Notes under the pieces: model-generated | The model's database searches: none | What the model was told of the DNA's origin: nothing | Seen by the model: the letters and a program-made list of their open reading frames with translations, nothing else | Source: Larkinella sp049445795 | GTDB taxonomy: Bacteria > Bacteroidota > Bacteroidia > Cytophagales > Spirosomataceae | Length of the DNA stretch: 64,000 bases | Assembly: GCF_049445795.1 (NCBI RefSeq) | Contig: NZ_JBMSDT010000011.1 | Location: 62,001-126,000 of the forward strand | Reading direction: 5' to 3' | Shown here: piece by piece, positions 1-7,875 of the stretch | Layout of the letters: each line of letters opens with the position of its first letter | Position numbering within the stretch: the first letter of the stretch is position 1 | Position numbers and translations under genes: made by a program

Positions 1-896
1 GTTTTCGAATTTATGGTCCGAATGCGACGTTTGAGCAGGATGTTGAGCCCGAGTATGTAGCTGTTTCAGCAGATTCTAAAAAAGCCTGGGTGACGCTTCA
101 GGAAAATAACGGGATTGCTGAAGTGGACCTGGTAGCCGGAACCATTCTGAAAATTCATCCGCTGGGCACCAAAGACTACAACCTGGCAGCGAATGGCATC
201 AACCCCAGCGATCAGGATGCCAATGACTTGACCCTGGGGCCGTGGCCGGTCAAATCCTTCTTCTTGCCGGATGCCATTTCGTATTTTACGGCGGGTGGTC
301 AGGGCTATCTGATCACAGCCGACGAAGGGGATGCCCGCGAATATGCCGGTTACGATGAGCAGGTTCGGGTCAGCAGCCTTAACCTGGATGCCGTTCTCTT
401 TCCGAACGCGACCGACCTGAAACTGCCAGCGAAACTTGGTCGGCTGCGCGTGACGAAGTCGGCCGGAAATTCGATAGTCGATAGCAAGGTCGTTTACAAT
501 ACACTCTACGGTTTTGGCGGGCGTGGCTTCAGCATTTACAACGCAACAACCGGGCAGCGGGTTTTTGAAGCGGGGAAAAGCCTGGAGGAACAGGTGATTA
601 CGGCCGGTTTGTATGACGACAGCCGTTCGGACGATAAAGGCGTGGAACCGGAAGGCGTAACCGTTGGCATGATGAACGGAAAACCGATTGCCTTTGTGGG
701 CATGGAACGGGCCGACGCCATTGCCGTGTATGATGTGAGCAATCCGGCAGCTCCGCAGTTTCTGCAACTCTTCAAGACCGGTGATGCTCCGGAAGGTGTT
801 CTTTTCATTCCGGCGAAAGACAGCCCAACGGGGCACAGTTTGTTGGTCATCAGTAGCGAAGGCGACGGAACCGTAAAAATTTATCAGGCCGCTTGA
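1..896 (+). CDS. choice-of-anchor I family protein, 3' part
   Basis: The frame is open from base 3 to the stop at 894-896, so this is the C-terminal part (about 297 codons) of a gene that begins before the window. The stretch reading EPEYVAVS followed by AWVTLQENNGIAEVD, and the later EPEGV motif, resemble the beta-propeller-like extracellular domain called choice-of-anchor I in secreted bacterial proteins, often annotated as alkaline-phosphatase-like. No catalytic residues can be assigned. It would be exported or surface-exposed, but the signal peptide is not visible. A good terminator follows it. An internal GTG at 90 is not the true start because the homologous-looking sequence continues upstream of it. 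Confidence 0.75.
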   Translation, partial: FRIYGPNATFEQDVEPEYVAVSADSKKAWVTLQENNGIAEVDLVAGTILKIHPLGTKDYNLAANGINPSDQDANDLTLGPWPVKSFFLPDAISYFTAGGQGYLITADEGDAREYAGYDEQVRVSSLNLDAVLFPNATDLKLPAKLGRLRVTKSAGNSIVDSKVVYNTLYGFGGRGFSIYNATTGQRVFEAGKSLEEQVITAGLYDDSRSDDKGVEPEGVTVGMMNGKPIAFVGMERADAIAVYDVSNPAAPQFLQLFKTGDAPEGVLFIPAKDSPTGHSLLVISSEGDGTVKIYQAA

Positions 897-927
897 TCTT
901 GTTTTACCAACTGAGTGCCTGAATACG

Positions 928-972
928 AAACCGGGAGGCTGGCTATAAACGGCTTCCCGGGTTTATTTTTTT
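928..972 (+). terminator. rho-independent terminator after the choice-of-anchor I gene
   Basis: An imperfect GC-rich inverted repeat (AAACCGGGAGGC pairing with GCTTCCCGGGTTT) is followed by a T-rich stretch, 32 bases after the stop codon. Confidence 0.75.
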
Positions 973-978
973 AAGCTA

Positions 979-1203
979 TTAGTCTTCTGAGGGCTTTTCC
1001 GGCTCATCCGGCTCCGGCTCATCGGGGTCCGGGATGGAATTATACTTTTCGTCGACCCAACCTGCCGATTGAACCGCCCAGGCACTTAGTCCCAATCCAA
1101 GGGCAACCAGCCCACTTAGGATGCTAAGAAACCCCTCCGTCGTGAGACAGGCAACCACGAAAAGGATGGCCAGGATTAGCAGGGCGAAGGTTTTTTTTCT
1201 CAT
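979..1203 (-). CDS. small membrane protein of unknown function
   Basis: A 74-residue protein with two hydrophobic stretches near residues 5-23 and 25-46 and a very acidic, proline-rich tail built from repeated PDEPEPDEPE-like units. It is probably an inner-membrane protein with a charged soluble tail. No family is recognised. It is read towards the preceding terminator. A TAnnTTTG-type promoter element lies about 90 bases upstream, which supports it being a real gene rather than a chance frame. The ORF on the other strand over the same bases (1121-1378) lacks such support. Confidence 0.6.
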   Translation of the reverse strand: MRKKTFALLILAILFVVACLTTEGFLSILSGLVALGLGLSAWAVQSAGWVDEKYNSIPDPDEPEPDEPEKPSED

Positions 1204-1613
1204 GGCAGACCGTTACGGTAATGTATTTCGACCAATCAGCGTGCCAAAGAGCGGGGAGGCATTGTTTTGTCGATCCTTTCCAACTACACCGGCAAATATA
1301 AGTAGTTCATCCGTTTTAAGTTTATTATTTATAGTTCTTGAAAAAATAACCTATTTCTACTTGTGGTCAGCTAGTTAGATGTCTATTATCGACTAAATAA
1401 AACAAACATCAACAATGAGTTACCAAGGTGAAAGAACGGTCAATCAGCGGGTAGTGACTTCCAACTCTGCTGGTTAGTAGATAGATGATTGGTCAGGCTC
1501 GTAGTCAGGAAGAAAGTTTTTTTATGCTATTGTCCGTCGTGCTGATGGGGTAGCATTTTATCATATAAACGATGAAACCGCGCGGACATTGTCTCGTTTG
1601 GACGCCAAATGCC
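1204..1613. other. intergenic region without a recognisable gene
   Basis: About 410 bases, distinctly AT-richer than its neighbours, between two minus-strand genes. The only signal seen is a minus-strand promoter-like box near 1293-1300. The rest, including 1380-1560, shows no coding frame with convincing codon use, no hairpin of note and no RNA gene that I can recognise. Confidence 0.5.
1293..1300 (-). promoter_or_regulatory. possible Bacteroidota -7 box for the small membrane protein
   Basis: On the minus strand it reads TATATTTG, matching the Bacteroidota -7 consensus TAnnTTTG. No clear -33 TTG is seen at the usual distance. Confidence 0.4.
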
Positions 1614-2471
1614 TCAGGGTAACCGTCCGACAATTGCCATGACGAGGTTTGCTGAGTTTCGGGCAGCAATTTTAAAGAACGTCAGCATGTCTTGCCGGGC
1701 GTTGGAGTTGGCCTTGTCGCTCAGGCTCCGGATGACCAGGCAGGGTACCTGCTGCTGGTAACAAATCTGCGTCACGGCAGCACCCTCCATTTCGGTGGCG
1801 TCGGCTTTGAACTCCGACCACAGGCTGGCGACTTTCTCCTCCGACGAAACAAACACATCGCCGGTGACTACCGTACCGACCAGCACCGAAGGGGGCCGCG
1901 AAGTAACCGGAATACTCTCGAAAACAACGGTTTTGGCTGCTTCCTGGGCAGCCCGCATCATCAAGGAGTCGGCGGGGAAAAAGGTCGGGTTCAGGTCTTT
2001 CGTGATGGCGTTGCGGGTCTGGTTGGTTTTCTGCTGCTGAAACGTGATGTAGCCGTAATCGTGGTGGGCAGTTTGGCGGGCAATCACAATGTCGCCGGGT
2101 TGCAGGTCCGGGTTAGTACCGCCCGCGATGCCCGTGAACAACACCTGTTTGGGCTTGAAATAGGCCAGCACAAACGCCGTGGTCATGGCGGCATTGACTT
2201 TCCCGATGCCGGTTTCGGCCACCACAACCCGATGCCCGTTGATCCGGCCCGTCATAAACTTGATGCCGTTGAGGGTATGTGTTTTGGGTTTTGTCAGCGA
2301 TTGCTGAACCAGCTTCACTTCTTCATCAAAAGCCCCCAGCAAGGCCGTGATCGGGCGGGGTTTGTAGCGTTGTGCCAGGGCGGTTTTCGGAACAAAAACC
2401 GTCCAGATTGACAAGATGATGCTGGCGAAAACCGCAATCCGATGAATCCTTTTGTATATTTCCTCTCGCAT
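1614..2471 (-). CDS. exported 5'-methylthioadenosine/S-adenosylhomocysteine nucleosidase
   Basis: Cleaves the glycosidic bond of MTA or SAH, releasing adenine. The family's catalytic positions are visible: the glutamate in GAFDEE (about residue 50), TEMEGAA (about 226-232) and SLSDKAN (Asp about 252), plus GIAGG and VVTGD. From the ATG at 2471 the protein has 285 residues and begins with a basic n-region and a hydrophobic stretch ending in ALAQ, a signal peptide. Cytosolic family members lack this and are about 230 residues. A longer TTG-type start at 2540 would overlap the divergent RidA gene and place the signal peptide internally, so it was not used. Only 29 bases separate the two divergent starts. 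The purine permease close by suggests uptake of the freed base. Confidence 0.85.
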   Translation of the reverse strand: MREEIYKRIHRIAVFASIILSIWTVFVPKTALAQRYKPRPITALLGAFDEEVKLVQQSLTKPKTHTLNGIKFMTGRINGHRVVVAETGIGKVNAAMTTAFVLAYFKPKQVLFTGIAGGTNPDLQPGDIVIARQTAHHDYGYITFQQQKTNQTRNAITKDLNPTFFPADSLMMRAAQEAAKTVVFESIPVTSRPPSVLVGTVVTGDVFVSSEEKVASLWSEFKADATEMEGAAVTQICYQQQVPCLVIRSLSDKANSNARQDMLTFFKIAARNSANLVMAIVGRLP

Positions 2472-2500
2472 ACAGTTCTGATTTAAACAACGAACATACA

Positions 2501-2944
2501 ATGAAAAACCGTGTTTTTTTGATTTTAAGTGTGATTTCAATGGTAATTTCTACGGCAGTCAATGCCCAATCCGGCCAGAATACAATTGAAAAACAGAAAT
2601 TTCATTTTGGTAAAGCGGGTGAAGATGGGGCCGGATATGCCCAGGCCGTCCGGGTTGGCAAAACTATTTACATTTCCGGAACGGTCGGTGGGGGTGAAAC
2701 AGCATCGGCGCTGACAAATGTGTACAATGGACTTCAGAAAACATTGGCTTTTTACGGAGCAACGTTTCAGAATGTGGTCAAAGAGAACTTGTATACGACC
2801 AATATTGAAGAAATAAAAAAGCACAACGATGTGCGAAAAAAGTATTATAACAACGACTTTCCGGCCGCTACCTGGGTTCAGATTCAGCGGTTATATGAGG
2901 AAACTGCCCTGGTCGAAGTCGAGTTGGTGGCTGTGTTACCCTGA
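2501..2944 (+). CDS. exported RidA/YjgF-family protein
   Basis: A 147-residue protein with a signal peptide (hydrophobic residues about 4-20, ending VNAQ) followed by a RidA-type trimeric domain. The pattern of an N-terminal GYAQAVRVGKTIYISG and a C-terminal ALVEVELVAVLP is typical. RidA proteins hydrolyse reactive enamine/imine intermediates. Whether this exported member keeps the key arginine (equivalent of E. coli Arg105) is uncertain: the segment near its end reads ETALVEVE with no Arg there, so a different substrate is possible. It is divergent from the nucleosidase and convergent with the permease, with only 3 bases between the two stop codons. Confidence 0.8.
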   Translation: MKNRVFLILSVISMVISTAVNAQSGQNTIEKQKFHFGKAGEDGAGYAQAVRVGKTIYISGTVGGGETASALTNVYNGLQKTLAFYGATFQNVVKENLYTTNIEEIKKHNDVRKKYYNNDFPAATWVQIQRLYEETALVEVELVAVLP

Positions 2945-2947
2945 TGC

Positions 2948-4264
2948 TCAATGCCCGGAAAAAAGCGCCAGAACGCAAAAGAGATCGACAAGCAGCAAAC
3001 CGACGGGAACATCCTGCGTCTTACCGAGCGCGAGTTTGACCACCGTCCAGGTCAGGAAGCCCCAGATGATACCCTGCGTGATGGAATAGCTGAACGGAAT
3101 CAGCACGAGCGCCAGAAAAGCCGGGAGTGCATCGTCCAGTTGGCTCCAGTTGATTTTGGTCACCGGTTTCATCATGAAGGCTCCAACCAGCACCAGCGCC
3201 GGGGCGGTTGCAATGCCCGGAATCACCGCCAGGAGGGGCGACAGAAACAGAAAGGGTAAAAACAGACTACCCGCTACGATGGCCGTCAGGCCCGTGCGCC
3301 CGCCCTGGGCAATGCCGACCGCCGATTCGATGTAAGCCGTGCCAGGGCTGGTGCCGAGCAAACCGGCTGCAGTGGTGGCGACGGCATCGACGGTCAGCGA
3401 GCGGTTCAGGTTGCGTGGGTTGCCGTCTTCGTCGTACAGGTTGGCGGCTTCGGCCACCCCCACAAACGTCGACAGACTATCGAACAAATCCGTGAAGACG
3501 AAAGCGAAAATAACCGGCCAGAGCGACCATTGCAGCGAGTTGACCAGATCAAGCTTTCCCAATAAACCAAAATCGGGGGCCGAAACAATGCCCTGAAAGT
3601 TCACCAGCGTTTTCTGCCCGAAATTCACCGCCGACGCATCGCCCCACCACCGGCCGATGGGCCAGGCCACCAGGGTGGTCAGCGCGATTCCGATGATGAT
3701 GGCACCCGGCACGTTGCGAACAACGAGAATGGCGGTCAGCAGCAGGCCGAACAGAAAGGTCAGGATGATGGGGTCGTGCAGGCTGGCAATCCCGACCAGG
3801 GTGGCCGGATTGGCCACGATAAATTTGGCATTTTCAAAACCGATCAGGGTAATAAACAGCCCGATCCCGGCCGACACGGCGTACCGCAGCGGTTTGGGAA
3901 TAATACGGACCAGGGCCGAGCGCACGTTGAAAACCGACAGAATCAGAAACAGCACACCGGCCCAGAAAACCGCCCCCAGGGCCACCTCGGGCCGGATGCC
4001 CAATCCTTTGACCGCCGTGAAGGTGAAAAATGCATTCAAGCCCATGCCGGGCGCTACCACCAGCGGGTTGCGGGCATAAAGCCCCATCAGCAGGCTGCAC
4101 CCGAACGACAACAACACCGTGGCCGTCAGAACCCCGCTGAACGGCAATCCGGCCTGACTCAGAATCGCTGGGTTGACCACGATGATGTACATGGTGGCCA
4201 GAAAGGTAGATACGCCCGCCAGAACTTCGGTACGGGTGTTGGAAGCAGGAAAACCAGTTTGCAT
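2948..4264 (-). CDS. NCS2-family purine permease (AzgA/PbuG-like)
   Basis: A 438-residue inner-membrane protein with the features of the AzgA branch of nucleobase:cation symporters: TRTEVLAGVSTFLATMYIIVVNP at the N-terminus, the PGMGLNAFF motif, FTDLFDSLSTFVG and the SPGTAYIESAVGIAQGGRTGL segment that lines the substrate site in this family. Many hydrophobic helices fill the rest. It likely imports adenine, hypoxanthine or guanine. ATG 4264 was chosen: a longer frame to 4369 would run through a terminator for the upstream gene and would add a polar non-homologous leader. The neighbouring exported MTA/SAH nucleosidase could produce its substrate. Confidence 0.9.
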   Translation of the reverse strand: MQTGFPASNTRTEVLAGVSTFLATMYIIVVNPAILSQAGLPFSGVLTATVLLSFGCSLLMGLYARNPLVVAPGMGLNAFFTFTAVKGLGIRPEVALGAVFWAGVLFLILSVFNVRSALVRIIPKPLRYAVSAGIGLFITLIGFENAKFIVANPATLVGIASLHDPIILTFLFGLLLTAILVVRNVPGAIIIGIALTTLVAWPIGRWWGDASAVNFGQKTLVNFQGIVSAPDFGLLGKLDLVNSLQWSLWPVIFAFVFTDLFDSLSTFVGVAEAANLYDEDGNPRNLNRSLTVDAVATTAAGLLGTSPGTAYIESAVGIAQGGRTGLTAIVAGSLFLPFLFLSPLLAVIPGIATAPALVLVGAFMMKPVTKINWSQLDDALPAFLALVLIPFSYSITQGIIWGFLTWTVVKLALGKTQDVPVGLLLVDLFCVLALFSGH

Positions 4265-4321
4265 GGGAATCGGTTCGAAGCCCGAAAATACGTAAATCAC
4301 CCCATTCCTGCCTACTTCAAA

Positions 4322-4366
4322 AACAAAAAGCCCCCGATCCGGTGCCAAGGCCCAAACCGGGGGACT
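4322..4366 (-). terminator. terminator of the small secreted-protein gene
   Basis: On the minus strand CCCCCGGTTTGG pairs with CCGGATCGGGGG and is followed by CTTTTTGTTTTTG. It sits between the small secreted protein and the permease and indicates that the permease has its own transcript. Confidence 0.8.
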
Positions 4367-4457
4367 CAAACCAATTTAACCAAATTAAAAAAGAAGAAAG
4401 ACAAGAGAAAAGAGACGTTTCGGGTCGTTTTACATTTCCGATCTTATGTCTTTTGTC

Positions 4458-4814
4458 TCAATTTCCAAACTCAGCAGCCAGCCAGCGCTGATTGCCCGCA
4501 AGCGGGCTGTTCGCCGGTTGCGGATGGAGCGTCCATTGCTGAAGAGCCTTTTCCAATACAGAATTCAGGCTTTCGCGTGTCGTGGTTCGATTAAGGTTGA
4601 GCTTTTTCTTCGTCAGCGTTTCCTGATAAACAAGCTGGTTATCTTTGTTGTAAAAAGAAACCACACACGGTTTTTTAGGCTGCGACTCAACGACCCAGAA
4701 ACCGTTCTGGGGCGTGCTGATTTGGTTTTGGCGGGGTTGGGCAAAGGCAATCGATGACACAACGAGTGTGGTGGCCAGCAGGGCCAGTCGGAGGGATTGT
4801 GTATAGCGTTTCAT
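4458..4814 (-). CDS. secreted protein of unknown function
   Basis: A 118-residue protein with a clear signal peptide (basic start, hydrophobic residues about 9-24, cleavage after FAQ). The mature part contains GFWVVESQPKKPCVVSFYNKDNQLVYQETL, a pattern like small Bacteroidota secreted proteins that fold as short beta-sheet domains. One cysteine is present. No enzymatic motif is recognised. It is monocistronic as judged from the terminator behind it and the divergent kinase gene in front. Confidence 0.7.
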   Translation of the reverse strand: MKRYTQSLRLALLATTLVVSSIAFAQPRQNQISTPQNGFWVVESQPKKPCVVSFYNKDNQLVYQETLTKKKLNLNRTTTRESLNSVLEKALQQWTLHPQPANSPLAGNQRWLAAEFGN

Positions 4815-5081
4815 AAAACCGACCGCCGGAGCGGTTCATTAGTAGTTGTTGTAGTTGTCGTTATTGACGGGTTAAAAGTAAACAACCGCCCAGCCATTCG
4901 CTGGCCTTTTCGCCCAATGCACCGCTTCGCAAACGATATAGCCGCGGCTGGGCGACGAGTGTAGAAAACAGTCGGTTATCAGCCGTTGAGCGACGATACT
5001 CCGCCGTTCGTCTACAATTGGCTGAAAATCGGGCGGTTTTGGCGTCGTTTGTCTATCTTCGGTCGGTAATCCGGCTTCTGT

Positions 5082-6275
5082 ATGCAACTGTCTGCCAGTA
5101 AGTTCATCTTTTCCAATCAACTCCGGCACCGGCTGGCGCGTCATGGTTTTTTCTGGGGCGTTGTCTGGCTCTACTTTACGCTCCTGTACGGGATCTTTCC
5201 GATTGGCTTTTTCATTGACAGAGGGTTCAGTACCCTGCTGGCAACCTTGTTGGGGTTTCTGTCGTCGGGTATGGATGCCATTCTTTTTATGCCCGCTCAC
5301 ATGATTCTGGCCTACGGAATCATCTACGTGCTGTTTCCTCGCTATCTGCATAAGGGCCGGTATTGGAAAATTGTAGTCGGGGTGATTTTCTTTTCATTTC
5401 TAACCGCTTGTGCCTCCGCTTTTCTTTCGGCCTGGGTTGTGACACCTGTGCATACCAGGATAGGCATACCGCGTGTTCGGGGGGCAAGCCTTAGTTATTT
5501 GCTGATGGCCGGATTGCGGGGTGGCATAACCGTAGCCGGTTTCGTGGCAGCCATTAAGTTGGTGAAAATCTGGTATTTGAAAGAACAGGCGTACCGACAG
5601 ATTGAAAAGGAGAAGTTTCAGGCCGAGTTGCAGTTATTGAAGTCGCAAATTCACCCGCATTTTCTGTTCAACACGCTAAATAACCTTTACGCGCTGACCT
5701 TGCGGAAGTCGGAGCAATCCCCGGCGGTAGTGCTAAAACTGTCGCAATTGCTGAGTTACATGCTGTACGACTGCAATGCGTCGGAGGTGTTGCTGGAAAA
5801 AGAGATTGCGTTCATGAAAAATTACATCGGCCTCGAACAGTTACGCTACGGAGCACGGCTGGAGGTGTCGATGAATTTTCACGGCGATTTGAAAGGAAAA
5901 TCGATTGCGCCCTTGCTGCTGATCCCGTTTCTGGAGAATGCGTTCAAACACGGTACGAGCGAGCAACTGGAGCAAGCCTGGATTTTTCTGGATTTGGCCG
6001 TTGATGACAATGTGCTGACGTTCAAGCTGGTCAACAGTCGCGATACGGATTCTGTTTTGCCAGAAACTGATCCACCCTCTGTGGGTGCAACCTCCGTTGG
6101 GGGCATCGGGTTGCAGAACGTGCGGAAACGGCTGGAACTGCTGTATCCGGGGCGGTACGAATTGACTATTCAGCCGGAAGAAGAGACGTTTCTGGTGGAT
6201 TTGATCTTGCGCTTGCCGGAAGAATCCGTAGTTTTGAAACCATCGGCAGCTTCGGTAGCGGAATTGCCTGCATAA
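5082..6275 (+). CDS. LytS-type sensor histidine kinase
   Basis: A 397-residue membrane kinase. Four hydrophobic segments (about 22-44, 50-84, 95-120, 135-160) precede a short coiled linker and the His_kinase (PF06580-type) domain with HPHFLFNTLNNLYAL; the phosphorylated histidine is probably the one in PHFLFN (about residue 193). An ATP-binding domain follows with N-box PFLENAFKHG and a G-box GGIGLQNVRKRL. It has no periplasmic sensor domain of any size, so the stimulus is probably sensed within the membrane. Its partner regulator begins 29 bases downstream. Confidence 0.92.
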   Translation: MQLSASKFIFSNQLRHRLARHGFFWGVVWLYFTLLYGIFPIGFFIDRGFSTLLATLLGFLSSGMDAILFMPAHMILAYGIIYVLFPRYLHKGRYWKIVVGVIFFSFLTACASAFLSAWVVTPVHTRIGIPRVRGASLSYLLMAGLRGGITVAGFVAAIKLVKIWYLKEQAYRQIEKEKFQAELQLLKSQIHPHFLFNTLNNLYALTLRKSEQSPAVVLKLSQLLSYMLYDCNASEVLLEKEIAFMKNYIGLEQLRYGARLEVSMNFHGDLKGKSIAPLLLIPFLENAFKHGTSEQLEQAWIFLDLAVDDNVLTFKLVNSRDTDSVLPETDPPSVGATSVGGIGLQNVRKRLELLYPGRYELTIQPEEETFLVDLILRLPEESVVLKPSAASVAELPA

Positions 6276-6304
6276 TGTAACAACAACAAATACGATCCAT
6301 ACTT

Positions 6305-7051
6305 ATGAATGTACGTTGTCTCCTAATCGATGACGAGCCCCACGCCGTGGAAATCATCGAGTCCTATATCGAGATGGTCGATGGGCTTGAGGTGGTCGGC
6401 AAGTGTCACAATGCCGTGCAGGCTTTCAGCTTTCTGCAATCGACGCCGGTCGATCTGCTGTTTCTGGACATCAAAATGCCCAAGCTCTCGGGCACGGATT
6501 TTCTGCGGAGCCTGCGCAACCCGCCCAAAGTTATTTTCACGACGGCCTACCGCGAATACGCCCTCGATGGGTTTGACCTCGACGTGGTCGACTACCTGCT
6601 GAAACCGATTCCGTTCGAGCGGTTTCTGCGGGCGGTTTCCAAGGTCATGCGGCTCGAATCTCAAACGGTTTCGCACATGGTGCCCGAACCGACATCCCTG
6701 GCTTCCGAAAAAGAACTCGTTCCGTCCGAGCGCGATGCGTTTCTGTACTTTCGGGCCGACCGCAAGATGATGAAGGTCTACACGAAAGACATCCTGTACA
6801 TCGAAAGCCTGAAGGATTACATCAAAATCATCACGACCACGGGCAAACCGCTGGTGGTCAAACAGGCCATCAGCTCGGTCGAGTCCATGCTGCCCGGCCG
6901 TGATTTTCTGCGGATTCACCGCTCGTACATCGTGGCCCTGGACAAGATTTCGGCCTGGTCGCCCAACCACATCGAGATCGCCGGGCAGGAACTGCCCATT
7001 GGTCGGCTGCACCAGAAGGATGTGGGCCGGGTGCTGAAAATGGAGGTTTGA
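6305..7051 (+). CDS. LytTR-family response regulator
   Basis: A 248-residue protein: receiver domain (residues about 3-120) with the acidic pair DDE near residue 9-11 and phosphoacceptor Asp55 in LFLDIKMP, conserved Thr and Lys further on (FTTAYR, LLKPI), then a LytTR DNA-binding domain from about residue 140 (YFRADRKMMKVYTKDILYIES...FLRIHRSYIV). It is the natural partner of the adjacent LytS-type kinase. Target genes cannot be read from the sequence. Confidence 0.95.
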   Translation: MNVRCLLIDDEPHAVEIIESYIEMVDGLEVVGKCHNAVQAFSFLQSTPVDLLFLDIKMPKLSGTDFLRSLRNPPKVIFTTAYREYALDGFDLDVVDYLLKPIPFERFLRAVSKVMRLESQTVSHMVPEPTSLASEKELVPSERDAFLYFRADRKMMKVYTKDILYIESLKDYIKIITTTGKPLVVKQAISSVESMLPGRDFLRIHRSYIVALDKISAWSPNHIEIAGQELPIGRLHQKDVGRVLKMEV

Positions 7052-7154
7052 TGGCGGTTCAACTCCGATTGTGGTTGGAAGAGTTACTGGCTAAAAAGCT
7101 GGTTTCATAAAATACTTTGCCGTAAAAACCGTATTTTGCAATAAATGCTACGAT

Positions 7155-7820
7155 ATGGAGACGTTGGAGAAGAAAAATTTAGTCGGACAATCCCGCAAAC
7201 CTAAGGGTGTCAAATCGTCGGGAAAAACGTCTAAACAGATAGTATCTCCTGAATCACTGATTTATGAAGTGTTGGATGGGCGACCACTGTATTACCGTGG
7301 ACATGAAGACGTTTTGACAGGCAGAAAAACACCGGAAGAAATTATAGGTTCCAGTACATTGCAATGGGTGCTTGTTTCCTATTTTGTGGAATTGATGATT
7401 TTAAATTTAGATCGAAAAAAATACCGGTTTGCATCTTCTGAAGCAGGAGTTCATCTAGATCATCGTAATAATTTGTCACACGTGGCCATTTATGAACGTA
7501 GTATTTTGACGCCCGACAAGATCAATGTGCGTTATGCAGATGTGCCCGCCAAAATAGCCGTCGAGATTGACGTAAAAGCGGATATATCCAAAATCGAAGA
7601 CTTTAACTACGTCAACAAAAAGACCCGGAAACTACTCGATTTTGGCACCGCTAAAGTTATCTGGGTTTTCACGGATACCCAACAGGTGATGGTCGCCGAA
7701 CGGACGGCCGACGCCTGGCTGACAATGGATTGGCACCGCGACCTGGAACTCCTCGACGGTCAGGTTTTCAACATTGGCCGGTATCTGGCAGAGGAAGGGA
7801 TTCAGGGAGAAAGAAACTAG
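7155..7820 (+). CDS. Uma2-family (DUF820) putative PD-(D/E)XK protein
   Basis: A 221-residue protein resembling the Uma2 family, predicted PD-(D/E)XK-fold nucleases of unknown role. The likely core is seen around residues 95-165: a Ser/Asp region (SILTPDKINVRYADVP), AVEIDVKAD with the E-x-D-x-K arrangement of this family, and the following KTRKLLDFGTAKVIWVF. The first 70 residues are basic and probably disordered. The first two thirds of the gene is clearly AT-richer than its last third and than neighbouring genes, suggesting acquisition or recombination. Its stop codon lies inside a perfect hairpin. Confidence 0.75.
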   Translation: METLEKKNLVGQSRKPKGVKSSGKTSKQIVSPESLIYEVLDGRPLYYRGHEDVLTGRKTPEEIIGSSTLQWVLVSYFVELMILNLDRKKYRFASSEAGVHLDHRNNLSHVAIYERSILTPDKINVRYADVPAKIAVEIDVKADISKIEDFNYVNKKTRKLLDFGTAKVIWVFTDTQQVMVAERTADAWLTMDWHRDLELLDGQVFNIGRYLAEEGIQGERN

Positions 7821-7850
7821 CTCACAGGCCAAGCTGTGAGCTAGTAAAAT
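7817..7850. terminator. hairpin between convergent genes, possible terminator
   Basis: CTAGCTCACAG and CTGTGAGCTAG form a perfect 11-bp stem over a six-base loop that includes the Uma2 gene's stop codon. The minus strand continues with a T-rich run, so it may end transcripts of the peptidase gene; on the plus strand the T-tract is poor. Confidence 0.5.
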
Positions 7851-7875
7851 AAGAATTCGATTTTTGGCCGGTTTA

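Noticed and set aside
1121..1378. Plus-strand frame of 85 codons overlapping the small membrane protein
   Set aside because: Overlaps the better-supported minus-strand gene, lacks a ribosome site and has no recognisable features.
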